The notes under the pieces were generated by a model. The model searched no databases and was not told the origin of the DNA. It worked only from the letters and a program-made list of their open reading frames with translations. The position numbers were made by a program, and so were the translations under genes. A stretch of DNA of 64,000 bases from Oligoflexus sp. (GTDB taxonomy: Bacteria > Bdellovibrionota_B > Oligoflexia > Oligoflexales > Oligoflexaceae): contig JACMPP010000050.1 in the NCBI GenBank assembly GCA_014377445.1, forward strand, positions 1 through 64,000, in the 5' to 3' direction. Of this stretch, positions 34,412 through 42,754 are shown in pieces (the stretch's first letter is position 1; each line of letters starts with the position of its first letter).

Positions 34412-35500
34412 TTATTCGATTGAATTCTCTTCAAAGGTGCATTGGTATGACTCAATCGTGCCAGTGTCTGGGTTCTCCGAGTCCGCTGGCGTCGTCACAA
34501 GCTGACTGTGAGCGTTCTGGCAAAAGGCAAAACCTAAGACCATCGAGTCGCAGATACCGTTCGCTTGCCAGTTCTTGAAAGCTTCTTCATAAGCCGCTTG
34601 CTTGTCGGCTTCGGCATTCTGAGCCTGGGACTTAGCCTGCTCGTTCTTCCAGTCGGCACAGAACTTATCCCCGAAGTAGAGAGAGTCGCAAATGCCTCGG
34701 GATAGCGGTTCTTCGGCTTCAGCCTTCTTTTCTTCATCGGTCTTGGCATTCTGGTCTTTAGTCTTCGATCCTTCGTTTTTGAGAATGTTGTTTTCTTCGA
34801 CAGAAACACAATCATTCATCTCTGAAGCGAATTGAGGATCGTTAACGGGAGTCGATACACCCTTCCCTTTTTCCTTCGGAGCGTCAGGCTTTGGAGTGCC
34901 ATCGGAAGTTTTCGCGCCGCCAGTGTTAGAGTCCTTTATAATCGGGGCAAATGGATCGGTCGGTGCTGCTTCCTTTGGTGTTGGCTCCTGCTTTGGAGCC
35001 TCGGGCTTTGGGGAACTGCCTTTGAATTCCTCGCGCTTTGCATTATCTGGGTTTGACGCAATACCTGCTGGAGAATTGCAGGTAGAACCAAAGTCGCAGT
35101 AACCGTGAGGGATAACGACGGTCAATTCCGGATGTGCTCGACCGATTGCGTCTCCCATAGCTCTCGCCTCGGCAATTTGCTTCGCAGTTAAGTTAGATGG
35201 GGTGGTCGTTTCGCTGCCAGTTTTCGTGACCGTTCCTGTTCCGCCAGTGCCCGGAACTCCAATAGTCAAGCCCGCCGCTCCTGAAAGACCACTTGTAACT
35301 GAGGTTACGTCATTCGTATTGTCCCTTTTGAGACGATCGACATACTCATCACCTTTGAAGAGACCGGCTTGTATAATTTCCGCTTCGGTATAAAGTAAGC
35401 CTTTCATCTGCGCATAGATACTTATCTCCGAATCTCCTCTAGCCTTCCTTCCATCAGATAAATTTCTTATCGATGGAAAGTGCCCAAATGAAAAACTCAT
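34412..35500 (-). CDS. Hypothetical cargo protein with Pro/Lys linkers and a repeated Cys motif
   Basis: A 362-residue product in the tRNA-linked element. The N-terminal part is low in complexity (Gly/Thr-rich GVPGTGGTGTVTKTGSE). The middle has a Pro/Glu/Lys linker (PKPEAPKQEPTPKEAAPTDP). The C-terminal half has two similar units, GICDSLYFGDKFC and GICDSMVLGFAFC, each with two Cys spaced by nine residues. No signal peptide is clear. The Met at 35407 is an alternative start and would avoid overlap with the gene on the other strand; the site GAGGG before 35500 favours the longer one. No family recognised. A surface or conjugation-related role is only a guess. Confidence 0.55.
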   Translation of the reverse strand: MSFSFGHFPSIRNLSDGRKARGDSEISIYAQMKGLLYTEAEIIQAGLFKGDEYVDRLKRDNTNDVTSVTSGLSGAAGLTIGVPGTGGTGTVTKTGSETTTPSNLTAKQIAEARAMGDAIGRAHPELTVVIPHGYCDFGSTCNSPAGIASNPDNAKREEFKGSSPKPEAPKQEPTPKEAAPTDPFAPIIKDSNTGGAKTSDGTPKPDAPKEKGKGVSTPVNDPQFASEMNDCVSVEENNILKNEGSKTKDQNAKTDEEKKAEAEEPLSRGICDSLYFGDKFCADWKNEQAKSQAQNAEADKQAAYEEAFKNWQANGICDSMVLGFAFCQNAHSQLVTTPADSENPDTGTIESYQCTFEENSIE

Positions 35501-35868
35501 TCGACCCTCATTTCTGCCTGAAATCGCTCAAAGCCGACTTCGCTTCCTTTCGCGCCAAGAATCTTGAAGGCCTCTACATCTACGAGAAAGCTCTCGACCT
35601 AAACGGCAGGAATGCGTTGAATGTTCTGCCTGTTCGCCATGTCGATAGTCGGCAGATGTGTGGAGATATCCGATGTCTCGCGACGATCATGCTCCAAAAA
35701 TGGTCAAAAGCGACAAAGCTTGGTGCTGCAGCTTTTTGTATAGACGGCTTACGTAAGATCAGGCAATCCGTTCTCGATGGGACGATCAAGGCTGGCCGTA
35801 TCAGAAGATCCTCGAAAATACGGAAAAACGCGGGCCTGGAGCCGTGGGAGCTACTCATCTGTTCCTGA
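35488..35868 (+). CDS. Hypothetical 126-residue protein in the tRNA-linked element
   Basis: The ATG at 35488 has a modest GGAAAG site. The product is soluble and basic at the C-terminus (AGRIRRSSKIRKNAG), with the core LEGLYIYEKALDLNGRNALNVL and a few Cys. No motif recognised. It is divergent from, and slightly overlaps, the start of the cargo gene on the minus strand if that one begins at 35500. It may be a small regulator of the element, but nothing proves it. Confidence 0.4.
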   Translation: MKNSFDPHFCLKSLKADFASFRAKNLEGLYIYEKALDLNGRNALNVLPVRHVDSRQMCGDIRCLATIMLQKWSKATKLGAAAFCIDGLRKIRQSVLDGTIKAGRIRRSSKIRKNAGLEPWELLICS

Positions 35869-36138
35869 TGCAGAGCTACCCGGATTACCGAAAACGGGTT
35901 GAAGGCGGGGAATAAGGCGTCCCCTTGAATCCTGTAGATCGCAAAGCGAAATGCGGACCAATTCTTACGTTTGGAAAATGTGGCGTATGAATTGCTTCTC
36001 TTTGTTTTGAGGTCATTTAGGTATTTTTCTTATCATTGTGACCAAAGTAGTTTTCCCTAGGAACATCATGATCTATTTTGTTTTTTGATCGTTTGATATG
36101 CTGTTTAAGTACTTACGTGTTACAAAGGCATATAAACA

Positions 36139-36161
36139 AATCCCTCTGACTGAGCATTTCT
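36139..36161. repeat. attR-like repeat
   Basis: AATCCCTCTGACTG-A-GCATTTCT repeats the tRNA-Arg 3' end with one mismatch, in the same orientation. Together with the copy at 33794-33816 it brackets about 2.35 kb. The surrounding gap 35869-36287 otherwise shows no gene. Confidence 0.8.
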
Positions 36162-36287
36162 TCTCTTGATATTATCCCAGGTATTTTTCGCTCAGATACT
36201 TACTCTCTTTCTCCCACTCTTTCCAGTAGCCTTGGTCTTGTAAAGTTAGATATAGCTTTCATTTCATCATGTTGGAGAGGTTGAATT

Positions 36288-36647
36288 TTGAACGTTAGTC
36301 TTATAGAGTTTTCAAAAGCACTTACATCGTTGGATAAGGCTTTAGCAGAAACAAAATCCGATATCGTTCGTGATGCAACAATCCAACGTTTTGAATTTTG
36401 TGTTGAGCTCGCGTGGAAAAGTGCGAAAAAAATGATGGGCACTGCAACGAGCGCACCCAAGCCTATTATTCGCGAAATGGCTCAGAACAAACTCATCGAC
36501 GATATCGATTTTTGGTTTAAAGCTATCGATCAAAGAAATCTAAGTTCCTATACATTTAAAGAATTACTCGCTGAGGAAGTGTACGCATTTGCACGAGAGT
36601 TCCTACCAAAAGCACAAGAACTGCTCGTTAGGCTTCAAACCTTATGA
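36288..36647 (+). CDS. HEPN-like nucleotidyltransferase substrate-binding protein (HI0074 family)
   Basis: A 119-residue all-helical protein of the HI0074/NTase_sub_bind type: LDKALAETKSDIVRDATIQRFEFCVELAWKSAKKMM, then WFKAIDQRNLSSYTF. It begins with TTG at 36288, seven bases after GGAGAGG. In HEPN/MNT pairs this partner is the toxin or substrate-presenting unit, with the nucleotidyltransferase neutralising it. The next gene starts inside its stop codon (ATGA), confirming a paired operon. It lies about 130 bases outside the attR-like repeat. Confidence 0.88.
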   Translation: MNVSLIEFSKALTSLDKALAETKSDIVRDATIQRFEFCVELAWKSAKKMMGTATSAPKPIIREMAQNKLIDDIDFWFKAIDQRNLSSYTFKELLAEEVYAFAREFLPKAQELLVRLQTL

Positions 36648-36940
36648 AGTATGGACTGACACTCCTGCAGTTTAGTTTCCTCGACAAAAACGTCTTTACA
36701 AAGTTGAAGAATGCAGGCGCGAAAGTGTTTATCTTCGGCTCTCGAGCAAGAGGAAGTCAGAGTGAGTTTTCCGACGTTGATATTTTGGTTGATGCATCGG
36801 TTGATTTATCATCATTGATAGGTAGCATTGCGGAAGAAATGGAAGAAAGCAATTTTCCTTACAAAGTTGATATCGTTGAAAGTCAGCGCCTGGCTGATTC
36901 CTATCGAGCTTCGGTCTCTAAGGATAAAATTTTGCTTTGA
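36644..36940 (+). CDS. MNT-type minimal nucleotidyltransferase (HI0073 family)
   Basis: A 98-residue nucleotidyltransferase with the signature KVFIFGSRARGSQSEFSDVDILV: GSRARG is the nucleotide site and D-x-D the metal pair. The C-terminal VDIVESQRLADSYRASV carries the third acidic residue. MNT proteins AMPylate the HEPN partner. It overlaps the HEPN gene by four bases (ATGA). Length is normal for the family. Confidence 0.9.
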   Translation: MKYGLTLLQFSFLDKNVFTKLKNAGAKVFIFGSRARGSQSEFSDVDILVDASVDLSSLIGSIAEEMEESNFPYKVDIVESQRLADSYRASVSKDKILL

Positions 36941-36969
36941 GGAGTAATTCACTTTATCCGGGCAACTCC

Positions 36970-37146
36970 AGAGGCCGTATGCACCTGACCAGTGGAGCCA
37001 AGGATAATGTCGACTTCACCGCTTATGGCGGGAGTGTATTGTTTTATCCCAACGAAATTGCCTTGCCGAGACTCGGTTTAACCTTTGGCAACAACAAAAA
37101 ATATCTGGGTAACTTTTTTACGAATTCCATCGGCTTTGCGAGCTGA
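36970..37146 (+). other. Possible gene remnant after MNT
   Basis: The frame behind the MNT gene reads GRMHLTSGAKDNVDFTAYGG, then a beta-rich VLFYPNEIALPRLGLTFGNNK and a stop at 37144-37146. It reads like the tail of a barrel or secreted protein, but has no start with a ribosome site, and the upstream half is missing. I do not recognise it. It may be the scar of a gene cut by insertion of the toxin-antitoxin pair. A GGGCCC/GGGCCC hairpin lies at 37184-37204 between it and hflC. Confidence 0.3.
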
Positions 37147-37216
37147 ATTCTCCAGCCTTAAACTCAGGATGCTTCAAAGGATAGGGCCCAAGCGTGATGG
37201 GCCCAAATCAACATTA

Positions 37217-38206
37217 TCAACGCTTGTGCAGCAGCTTAAGGAACTCTGAGTCGGTCGAGAGCACGACATTGCCCTTGTTCTTCAAAGTTTTCTTGTAAGC
37301 ATCAAGGGTTCTCGAGAATTCATAAAAACTTGGATCCTGGCTGAGCGACGCTGCATAGATGGCGATCGATGCCGCTTCGGCCTTGCCCTTGATCTCCTGG
37401 CTTTGACGATACGCGGTCGATTCTATCTCTTTTAGATCCTTGCTTAGCTTGCCCCGAATCTTCGCCTGCTCACCCTTACCGATCGAACGAATCTTCTCAG
37501 CAATTCGGTTGCGTTCCGAAATCATCCGCTCGTAGACCTTATCTTCGACGCTCTTTTCGTAAGCGATCCGACGAAGCTGGACGTCGATGAGTTCGATGCC
37601 GAGTTCAACGAGATTGTTCTTGGCCCGCTCATGAATCATTCCACTCAATTTCTCGCGACCGACCACGATGGATTCCAGTTCGCCTGTGATCTCCTCCTCC
37701 ATCTCAATTTTCTCCGTCAGGGAATGATCGCTAGCTTTGTCGGCGACTATATCCTTTCGTTCTTTGGCCTGATCGAGGAGAGTGTTGGTGTTGCGCACAG
37801 CCTCGACGAGATTATGCTTCGAGATGACGTCGCGCGTGGCCCCATCGAGGATGCTGTCGAGACGCGTCTTGGCTGCATCTTCCGTTCTTACCGTCTGGGC
37901 GAATTTAACCGCATCGATGATTCGCCAGCGTGCTGTGGTGTCGACCCAGATGAATTTTTTATCCTTGGTGGGTACTTGGTTGGAGTCACCATCCCATTCG
38001 AGAATGCGTTTGTCGAAGAGTCGAACATCCTGCACGAAAGGCAGTTTGAAGTGGAGGCCCGCATTGGTGATCGGCGTTCCGATGATGCGACCGAACTGAG
38101 TGATCAGGGCCTGTCGCCCTTCGGGGAGGGTATAACCCGAACTGATGCCAAGGAGAGTAAGGACGACAATCAATATGGCAAGAGGAAAGGATTTGAGATT
38201 CTTCAT
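37217..38206 (-). CDS. hflC: HflC membrane protease modulator
   Basis: A 329-residue SPFH/band-7 protein anchored by one N-terminal helix (LAILIVVLTLLGISSGY). The rest faces the periplasm: PEGRQALITQFGRIIG, GLHFKLPFVQDVRLFDKRILEW, and a long coiled-coil near the C-terminus (GKGEQAKIRGKLSKDL, then KGKAEAASIAIYAASLSQDP). With HflK it forms a large ring around FtsH and restrains its degradation of membrane proteins. It starts inside the hflK stop (ATGA). Standard length. Confidence 0.94.
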   Translation of the reverse strand: MKNLKSFPLAILIVVLTLLGISSGYTLPEGRQALITQFGRIIGTPITNAGLHFKLPFVQDVRLFDKRILEWDGDSNQVPTKDKKFIWVDTTARWRIIDAVKFAQTVRTEDAAKTRLDSILDGATRDVISKHNLVEAVRNTNTLLDQAKERKDIVADKASDHSLTEKIEMEEEITGELESIVVGREKLSGMIHERAKNNLVELGIELIDVQLRRIAYEKSVEDKVYERMISERNRIAEKIRSIGKGEQAKIRGKLSKDLKEIESTAYRQSQEIKGKAEAASIAIYAASLSQDPSFYEFSRTLDAYKKTLKNKGNVVLSTDSEFLKLLHKR

Positions 38207-39339
38207 TTTTCCACTCCACTTTCTTTGACGGCAGGTAGGGTCGTATTGCTGGAAGGATACATTGGGAGAATGCCTTTTATGTTGGGGTCAACAATCACCA
38301 GGCTTTCGAGATTGCTGTAGATCTCCTCCATGGCTTCGACATACATCCGACGACGCGTCACGTCAGGGGATTTTTTGAATTCGGTAAGCATGGAATTGAA
38401 TTTTGAGGCATCGCCTTTGGATTGATTGATCAACGAAAGGGAGAAGCCCTCCGCCACCGCGATAACCTGCTCGGCCTTACCTTTGGCTTCGGGGATAACG
38501 TTGTTGTATTCGCGTTCCGCGACGTTAATGGCCTTTTCCTGCTCCTGTTTCGCTGCATTGACGTCGTTGAATGCGACTTTCACCGATTCAGGCGGAGTGA
38601 CATCCTGAAGAACCACGGCAACTATGATGATCCCCATATCGTAGCGATCGACCACTTCCTGCGTGAGGACCTTCGCTTCATCGGCAATTTCCACCCGGCC
38701 AACTGTCAGGACATCACCGACAAGCCTATCGCCCACGACGCGACGCATGATGGATAACGAGATATCGCGAATGTTCTTCTGAACGTTTCGAGCATGAAAA
38801 AGAAACTTCCAGGGGTCGCTGATTCGATACTGCACGATCCATTCAACATCCGCGACATTCAAATCGCCCGTGAGCATGAGGCTTTCTTCGCCATAGCCGT
38901 TCTTAGCGTACTGAGTGTTGCCTTCGCGTCTTTCAACCGAACGAAAACCAAACTCTTCCTGGAGAAGAACTTTCGATGGAACTTTCGTGACGCGATCAAT
39001 GCCGAAGGGAAGTTTGAAATGAAGTCCCGGAGGGTTGGTCGCCTGGTACTTTTCAAAGCGTGTGACCACGGCCTCTTCGCTGACGTCCACGGTATAAAAG
39101 GAGCTGAATATTGCGGCCACCAGAACGATGGCGAGTGCAGCATAGAGCACGAGATTTTCTGGAAGTTTGGATTCCCCGTAAGGACCTCCGCTTTTCCCTC
39201 CTCCTCCATGACCATTCTCACCTCCGCGAAAGAGGTTTCGAATCTGTTCGGCGAGTTCATCGAGAGGATTCGGGTCGTTTTTGCCAACCCGAATGTTTCG
39301 GAAGCGATTGTCTGGGTCGTTGTCATTATCGTTGGACAT
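38203..39339 (-). CDS. hflK: HflK membrane protease modulator
   Basis: A 378-residue SPFH protein. A Gly-rich N-terminus (RGGENGHGGGGKSGGPYG) is followed by a membrane helix (about 65-85) and the band-7 domain: VDVSEEAVVTRFEKYQ, PGLHFKLPFGIDRVTKVP, SVKVAFNDVNAAKQEQEKAI, PEAKGKAEQVIAVAEG. HflK pairs with HflC to control FtsH. The start at 39339 gives the usual MSNDNDND-type N-terminus. No hflX or ftsH nearby. Confidence 0.94.
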   Translation of the reverse strand: MSNDNDNDPDNRFRNIRVGKNDPNPLDELAEQIRNLFRGGENGHGGGGKSGGPYGESKLPENLVLYAALAIVLVAAIFSSFYTVDVSEEAVVTRFEKYQATNPPGLHFKLPFGIDRVTKVPSKVLLQEEFGFRSVERREGNTQYAKNGYGEESLMLTGDLNVADVEWIVQYRISDPWKFLFHARNVQKNIRDISLSIMRRVVGDRLVGDVLTVGRVEIADEAKVLTQEVVDRYDMGIIIVAVVLQDVTPPESVKVAFNDVNAAKQEQEKAINVAEREYNNVIPEAKGKAEQVIAVAEGFSLSLINQSKGDASKFNSMLTEFKKSPDVTRRRMYVEAMEEIYSNLESLVIVDPNIKGILPMYPSSNTTLPAVKESGVEK

Positions 39340-39544
39340 AGGGCGCCTCAGCAAAATTGTCTTCTCACACTAACAGAATGAAGTGAGGCCGTTCAAGGTT
39401 CATTCAATAATGAGAATGACTTATAAATGCGAGTGTCTTTGCCCTGTCGAAACCATCACAGCTTGCTGATGCGATAAAGATTGCCATTGTCAGTTGAATA
39501 CCAAAACGCCCGGGCAGCGCCCGAGCCTGGAGATTTTCAGATTA

Positions 39545-40144
39545 TCAAACGCTTTGCAGCTTAAGTTCGATCTTCACGTCTTTTTTGATCAATTTATTTT
39601 TGACATCTTTGGTGATTTTGGTGCCCAGGCTGTCGCTTGGAGTGGAATAGCTCACGCCGAATTTGGTGCGATCAAGATCGAAGCTAGAATCGATACTTGT
39701 TTTGCCATCTTTTTGGGTTACTGTTGCCGGAAACTTCAATTCCTGTGTGGTGCCACGGATCGTAACGTCTGCAGTCACTGTGTAGAGATCAGAGCCCGCT
39801 TTTTCAGGAGCCAGGTCTTTCACAACGATCTTTGCTTCAGGAAATTTATCGACAGCAAAGAAATCTTCGCTCGAAAGATGACCCGCCAGCTTCTTTTTCG
39901 ACTTCTCATCGTTGCCGTCCTGGGGCGCAATGGTTTTCATATCGATGACAAACTCACCTTTTTTCGCCACGAGATCAAGTTCGCCGCTTTTCAGGTCGAC
40001 AGTGCCGAAGTGCTTGTCGGATTTATCAAATTCTTTGGTGCCGGTCCAGGTGATGGTTCCGCTGCTTTTGGCAAATTTAACAGGAGCTGCAAAAAGCTGT
40101 GTCGAAAATACTAGGCCAAGTGTCAGTAGGGATAGCTTGCGCAT
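39545..40144 (-). CDS. YceI-family periplasmic lipid-binding protein
   Basis: A 199-residue protein with signal peptide (MRKLSLLTLGLVFSTQLFAA) and the YceI lipocalin-like barrel: GTITWTGTKEFDKSDKHFGTVDLKSGEL, LAGHLSSEDFFAVDKFPEA, VTADVTIRGTTQELKFPATV, and the FDLDRTKFGVSYST segment. YceI proteins bind polyisoprenoids or amphiphiles in the periplasm. The ATG at 40144 follows GGAGACC; the open frame upstream has none. It stands alone. Confidence 0.92.
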   Translation of the reverse strand: MRKLSLLTLGLVFSTQLFAAPVKFAKSSGTITWTGTKEFDKSDKHFGTVDLKSGELDLVAKKGEFVIDMKTIAPQDGNDEKSKKKLAGHLSSEDFFAVDKFPEAKIVVKDLAPEKAGSDLYTVTADVTIRGTTQELKFPATVTQKDGKTSIDSSFDLDRTKFGVSYSTPSDSLGTKITKDVKNKLIKKDVKIELKLQSV

Positions 40145-40220
40145 CAAAAAGGTCTCCAAGAAATTAAGTTCACAATCCATTAACAAATTTTTGATGAAGG
40201 TAAATTAAGTTTGAAGCACT

Positions 40221-40253
40221 AAAAAAGTACCCTTCGAGCGTGGGCTTGAAGGG
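40221..40253 (-). terminator. Rho-independent terminator (minus strand)
   Basis: On the minus strand CCCTTCAAGC pairs with GCTCGAAGGG (one G-T pair) and runs into TACTTTTTT. It ends the lipoprotein gene at 40286. Confidence 0.8.
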
Positions 40254-40285
40254 GACTGCATACTTGTTGAGGCTTTATATGGGTC

Positions 40286-40759
40286 TTAGCGCTTGCGCTG
40301 AAGGCCAAGGGCGATCTCTGTGGTCTCGTCGACCTCAGCGCCCTGGAGCGTTGCATAGCGCGCTTTGCGAAGCATTGCATCGTAGGTGCCGCTTTCATTT
40401 CTCGTGAGAGTGACTTCGATGAGTTCGCCGTCAGCCGGACGAAGGTCGAGGGAGCAGGTGAGGACCTGGAGAGTGCGGGCAGCTTTCGTTTCTGCGCATT
40501 CCAGGTTGCTTCCCAGTTCGGTTGTTGTATCCGTTATGGGTGCGCCAAATCCCGGCGATACGACGCGGAAGTTCGCATCATAGCTGCCCGAGACGTTCTG
40601 TTTGATGATCACTGTTTGGAAGTTGCCATCGAGCGGGCGATAATCGGCACTGAATTTGTAGAGGCTCGGTTTTTTGTGATGGGACAAGTCCGAACTGGAT
40701 TGGACTGCGCCGCAGCCGAGAAGGCTCGCGAAAAGTGAAAAGAGTAGAACGTTTTTCAT
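40286..40759 (-). CDS. Hypothetical lipoprotein
   Basis: A 157-residue product beginning MKNVLLFSLFASLLGCGAVQ, a classic lipobox (LLGC). The mature part has a beta-rich repeated pattern: FQTVIIKQNVSGSYDANFRVV and ELIEVTLTRNESGTYDAMLRKA look like two copies of one strand-turn-strand unit, each with SGSYDA/ESGTYDA. The pair CAETKAA...LTCSL may form a disulfide. AAGGA precedes the ATG. No family recognised. Confidence 0.72.
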   Translation of the reverse strand: MKNVLLFSLFASLLGCGAVQSSSDLSHHKKPSLYKFSADYRPLDGNFQTVIIKQNVSGSYDANFRVVSPGFGAPITDTTTELGSNLECAETKAARTLQVLTCSLDLRPADGELIEVTLTRNESGTYDAMLRKARYATLQGAEVDETTEIALGLQRKR

Positions 40760-40832
40760 GAGAGTAGTCCTTAATGCGAAATAAGATGAGGAATGGAGCA
40801 ATTTCTTGAATCTGTATTTCGAAGGTCCTGGC

Positions 40833-40850
40833 CTTCGGATCGATCCGAAG
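40833..40850. promoter_or_regulatory. Perfect 18-bp palindrome in a divergent promoter region
   Basis: CTTCGGATCGATCCGAAG is self-complementary over its full length. It lies in the 388-base gap between the lipoprotein gene (minus) and the TIGR02147 regulator (plus), 74 bases upstream of the former. It may be an operator. No second copy was seen in the window. Confidence 0.45.
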
Positions 40851-41147
40851 ATAGATCTTTCAGGAGGCTTCGTGGATCTTAATCGTGTCGGAAGGAGACT
40901 TTTTGTTCGCTGCTGGTGAACAACGGAGCTTTTCCAATCAAGATGCAGCCGAAACTACCTAAATGTGCTCATCCACAGGACTTTTTTGAAAGACTCCGGA
41001 GTCAAGTTTCATGCTAAGTTGACGTGCTTTGATCTTTCTTTATGTATCGGGACCTAAGTGGATCTTTTCATTGCGATCAGGCCACCTTTGCTTTACCTAG
41101 TAAGGCCCAGTCGCGGTACTGCGGTCGAGTTGCTGCAAGAGGCCCTT

Positions 41148-41984
41148 ATGATAGATTCCGCATCCGTTATCCTCTCCAGTTCGAGCGTTGTGGCACTCAG
41201 GACGCTTATAGCTCTGCGTCGTTCAGTTGATTCAAAATTTTCATACAGTTATATTTCCAGAAAGATAGGAATCAAATCGAGGAGCTATCTCTCAGAGGTC
41301 TTTAAGGGCAAGAAAAAGCTAAACGATAAGCATGTTACTCCTATCGTGGATCTTCTGGGTCTGCCTCTGCCAGAAGCCGAGCTTCTGCGAGGGAAGCTTC
41401 TGCTGGATGTCGCGGATCTCAGCGAAGTTGATGCCAGCAGGATTCGTCTCGCGATACGAGACTCGGAGAAAAAGCTTTCGTCCAGCACTGTGGCTTTATC
41501 GGGTGTCCGGGATATTAACCTCGTGATGATCCTTGCCGTTTGTTTGCATCTTTTTAAGGACGGCCGAGCGACGAGGCGGCAAATTCTGGACTTGTTTAGT
41601 CGGGACAAACATCTCGATGTCGAAATAGGCTTGGCCGACTTGATTGCGAACGGTGTTTTGGTTAAGGCTGATGACTTCTACAGCTATTCACCCGAGTATA
41701 GGAACAGTCTCCATCTCTATACTGCAACGGCGATGAAGACTCAGGTGGATTATCTGAAGGCATCCTTAAACGAGGCACTGACCCATGTCAGCGACTTCGA
41801 GCAAAACCGACAGGATACAATCTTCTACAGTGGGATTATTACAGCTGATAGGGCCCAGTATCTTCAGTCGCTGGATTATGTGAAGCAGAGTATGCGGAGC
41901 GTGCAGTCCAGGATTGAATCGAATCCGGCCGACACCCTCATTCGCTTTAATGTGCAGATTTATCCGATCGTCACCAAAACATGA
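41148..41984 (+). CDS. TIGR02147-family putative regulator
   Basis: A 278-residue protein of the family found mainly in Bdellovibrionota and Fibrobacteres. The HTH-like N-terminus SKFSYSYISRKIGIKSRSYLSEVFKGKKKLND is typical, followed by LLGLPLPEAELLRGKLLLD. The longer C-terminal domain with RATRRQILDLFSRDK and ADDFYSYSPEY resembles a winged-helix segment. I use the ATG at 41148 behind GAGG. Such proteins often sit beside one secreted protein, here coupled directly downstream by overlapping stop/start. Its regulatory target is inferred from this context. Confidence 0.82.
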   Translation: MIDSASVILSSSSVVALRTLIALRRSVDSKFSYSYISRKIGIKSRSYLSEVFKGKKKLNDKHVTPIVDLLGLPLPEAELLRGKLLLDVADLSEVDASRIRLAIRDSEKKLSSSTVALSGVRDINLVMILAVCLHLFKDGRATRRQILDLFSRDKHLDVEIGLADLIANGVLVKADDFYSYSPEYRNSLHLYTATAMKTQVDYLKASLNEALTHVSDFEQNRQDTIFYSGIITADRAQYLQSLDYVKQSMRSVQSRIESNPADTLIRFNVQIYPIVTKT

Positions 41985-41998
41985 AGGAAACAATTGCG

Positions 41999-42592
41999 AT
42001 GAAAAATACTTATAAAGTTCCCTGCAAATTTTTGTATGTCTTGATTTTGCTCATAACCGCTCTGGTCTCGAACGAAGATCTGATGGCTCACACGGGCTCT
42101 CAGCGTCACGCGAAGCGCGAGTTCTTTTACCTGAAGAATACGGGAGAATGGATCAATTACATCGAAGGCAAGAGCTACGTGGAAGTTGTCGGGACAAGCT
42201 TCATCGGTCTCCAGGCGGCGTTCAATGCCAAGCGAACCTGCCTCTTTGGATTTTTCCGGCCTGAAGCTGAGGCGGCTCAGGCTGTGGAAATCGAGACCCG
42301 ATTTGTGTGCTTTAACACGGATAGCTATGAATTGTTGCAGCAAAAGGAATGGTGCACGGACAGTGCGCCTGGCTGTGCGGGTGATCCGGCTGGAATTTCA
42401 ATCGGCATCGGCAATATTGAAATTGTGAATCCAAGCCTGGCGGCCGCTCCCAACGAAGAAGCCGAGACTTTTTTTAATAACTATCCTCAAGACATAGTCG
42501 TGAACGTCTTCAAGCCACTTGGATCGTTTTCCAACGAGCCGGAAGGCTTGCCTCATCGTTACGTGAAAGGTAAGGTTCTGGGTCGTCACTGA
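41999..42592 (+). CDS. Secreted hypothetical protein coupled to the TIGR02147 regulator
   Basis: A 197-residue product with a signal peptide (about 1-30: VPCKFLYVLILLITALVSNEDLMA). The mature part has six Cys (KRTCLFG, FVCFNTD, EWCTDSAPGCAGD) and likely disulfides. Two starts are possible: ATG 41981 overlaps the regulator stop (ATGA); ATG 41999 follows AAGGA and gives a normal signal peptide, so I prefer the latter. No family recognised. Two-gene units of a TIGR02147 protein and an exported protein are a known arrangement in this group of bacteria. Confidence 0.7.
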   Translation: MKNTYKVPCKFLYVLILLITALVSNEDLMAHTGSQRHAKREFFYLKNTGEWINYIEGKSYVEVVGTSFIGLQAAFNAKRTCLFGFFRPEAEAAQAVEIETRFVCFNTDSYELLQQKEWCTDSAPGCAGDPAGISIGIGNIEIVNPSLAAAPNEEAETFFNNYPQDIVVNVFKPLGSFSNEPEGLPHRYVKGKVLGRH

Positions 42593-42754
42593 AGGGCGCC
42601 CAGATTATCTTAAAGTTCAGTCTTCTTTATTCCGCGTAAATCTTCTCGGCTCTGACATCCACATTCACTAGGGAGAAGCTGTCCTTTTCCAACTGATCCA
42701 CGCCGCAAATCGGTCCGATTGCGACCTTCTCCTTTGGCATTTTTGTACTGGCGC

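Noticed and set aside
37184-37204. GGGCCC pair as a rho-independent terminator of hflC
   Set aside because: No T tract follows on either strand; only a possible hairpin remains.
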